From: CAZFHZ01 sp964519015
Lineage (GTDB): Bacteria > Blakebacterota > Blakebacteria > Blakebacterales > CAYUVJ01
DNA: 6,295 nt
Reading direction: 5' to 3'
Assembly: GCA_964519015.1 (NCBI GenBank)
Contig: CAZFHZ010000160.1
Span: forward strand, 1 to 6,295
Shown here: positions 5,484 to 6,295 of the stretch, piece after piece
How positions within the stretch are numbered: position 1 is the stretch's first letter
Layout: each line of letters begins with the position of its first letter
Position numbers and translations under genes: made by a program
The notes under the pieces: model-generated
Told to the model about the DNA's origin: nothing
The model's database searches: none
What the model saw: the letters and a program-made list of their open reading frames with translations, nothing else

Positions 5484-6295
5484 TCCGGACGGAGGTGCCG
5501 CAACCGAGACCCCACTCGACCGCCGGCGGCGGATCCTCTTCTGGGTCCTCGCCTTCGTCATCATGGTCATCGCCGGCGCCTACCAGCGGCGTACCGGACC
5601 GACCTATGAACTGGAGGGCCGGGCGGCCTTAGGAGATGTGGTGGTGCGGTACGAGCTGACCCGTACCCACCCCGGAGTGGGGGACCAGGAGATCCGTCTC
5701 CCCGTCCCCGCGGGGGACATCCAGGGCACGCTCATCTGGAAACGACACGGGCTGGATGAGTCGTGGCAGGAGAATCCCATGTCCCGCGATGGGGAGGAAC
5801 TGGTGGGCTTCCTGCCCCACCAGCCACCGGCGGGCAAGCTCGACTACCGGGTTCGACTCGACCGGGGATCCCTCTCCGTGATGCTGCCGGCCGAGGACTT
5901 TGCGGTCACCCGCTTCCGGGGGGACGTACCGGCCGTTGTACTGCTCGCTCACATCTTCTTCATGTTCGTAGGCCTGATGTTCAGTACCCGAGCGGGTATC
6001 GAAGCGCTCGCCTGCGGGGACCAGGCCAGGCGGATCGCCCTCCAGGGCTTCATCCTGCTCTTCATCGGCGGGATGATCCTGGGCCCCCTCGTCCAGAAGT
6101 TCTCCTTCGGCGCCTTCTGGACCGGTGTCCCCCTCGGCTGGGACCTGACCGACAACAAGACCCTTATCTTCGTGATCGTGTGGGGGTGGGCGCTCTGGGA
6201 AAGCCGGGGCGGTCGACCGGCCCGCTGGTCCATGGTGGCCGCGGCGGCCATCACGCTGCTGGTCACAGCGGTTGCCACGCTGCTGGCCGCCTTTG
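5476..6295 (+). CDS. Conserved membrane protein of unknown function, N-terminal part (3' end outside window)
   Basis: An open frame runs from the ATG at 5476 to the window edge (273 whole codons, no stop). A basic N-terminus (RRRR at 16-19) leads into a first membrane helix (about 20-36). Residues 40-150 form a hydrophilic, probably periplasmic and beta-rich domain containing LPHQPPAGKLDYRVRL (113-128). Further membrane helices lie at about 151-169, 187-207, 228-242 and 253-273. Between them are conserved-looking motifs: HIFFMF (159-164), then GPLVQKFSFGAFWTG (203-217) and GWDLTDNKT (221-229), with polar residues (Gln207, Lys208, Asp223, Asp226, Asn227, Lys228) beside the membrane. I recall similar unnamed proteins in other diderm bacteria but no known function. 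The start overlaps the clpC stop by 8 bases (ATGAGTAG); the only ribosome-binding-like sequence is a weak TGGGG 4 bases upstream, so translation probably depends on coupling to clpC. Base composition matches the neighbours. Confidence 0.82.
   Translation, partial: MSSPDGGAATETPLDRRRRILFWVLAFVIMVIAGAYQRRTGPTYELEGRAALGDVVVRYELTRTHPGVGDQEIRLPVPAGDIQGTLIWKRHGLDESWQENPMSRDGEELVGFLPHQPPAGKLDYRVRLDRGSLSVMLPAEDFAVTRFRGDVPAVVLLAHIFFMFVGLMFSTRAGIEALACGDQARRIALQGFILLFIGGMILGPLVQKFSFGAFWTGVPLGWDLTDNKTLIFVIVWGWALWESRGGRPARWSMVAAAAITLLVTAVATLLAAF

Noticed and set aside
5483..5490. Palindrome GTCCGGAC just after the clpC stop
   Set aside because: An 8-base palindrome with no loop or T tract, inside the start of the next coding region; expected by chance in GC-rich DNA.
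3381..5570. A 729-codon open frame on the - strand, opposite clpC
   Set aside because: It lies almost wholly inside the clear clpC gene, its translation shows no recognisable domain and is rich in residues expected from reading GC-rich codons backwards. Long antisense frames are common opposite high-GC genes.

Overview
The window is a GC-rich, tightly packed, co-directional stretch of bacterial chromosome. All six genes are on the + strand and together cover almost every base; the longest gap between genes is 42 bases. The first part (to about 1390) holds the 3' end of a LolC/LolE-family permease and the complete LolD ATPase, the inner-membrane complex that releases outer-membrane lipoproteins. 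This points to a diderm (Gram-negative-type) bacterium. The middle part (1431-5483) is mcsA-mcsB-clpC, the arginine-phosphorylation and Clp protease module best known from Firmicutes but also found in several diderm phyla. Lol genes next to mcsAB-clpC suggest a high-GC diderm lineage, perhaps of the FCB group or a related candidate phylum; the exact taxon is an inference that the sequence alone cannot settle.

Layout: lolC/E (partial, 2-709), lolD (702-1388), a 42-base gap with a possible small hairpin over the mcsA ribosome binding site, mcsA (1431-1937), mcsB (1934-3022), clpC (3024-5483), and a membrane protein of unknown function (from 5476, running off the right edge). The genes overlap by 8 bases (lolC/lolD), 4 bases (mcsA/mcsB) and 8 bases (clpC/membrane protein), and mcsB and clpC are 1 base apart. 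This looks like one transcription unit with translational coupling. No promoter, terminator, CtsR operator or CIRCE element was recognised. No ctsR precedes mcsA; lolD occupies that place.

By family knowledge, McsA activates McsB, McsB phosphorylates arginines on client proteins, and ClpC recognises phosphoarginine through its N-terminal domain, unfolds the client and feeds it to ClpP. ClpC here looks fully functional: both Walker A/B pairs, both phosphoarginine-site glutamates, the M-domain phenylalanine and a ClpP-docking LGF loop are present. McsA keeps four CxxC pairs and a UVR motif. McsB is the odd member. The phosphagen-kinase NEEDH motif reads NGTDH, so the catalytic-base glutamate is a threonine; the active-site cysteine is serine; and the RDxxRA allosteric phosphoarginine pocket reads QDFLRA. 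The rest of the ATP site and the second catalytic glutamate are kept. This suggests a McsB with changed chemistry, weak activity or an adaptor-only role, and it is the main point of interest in the window.
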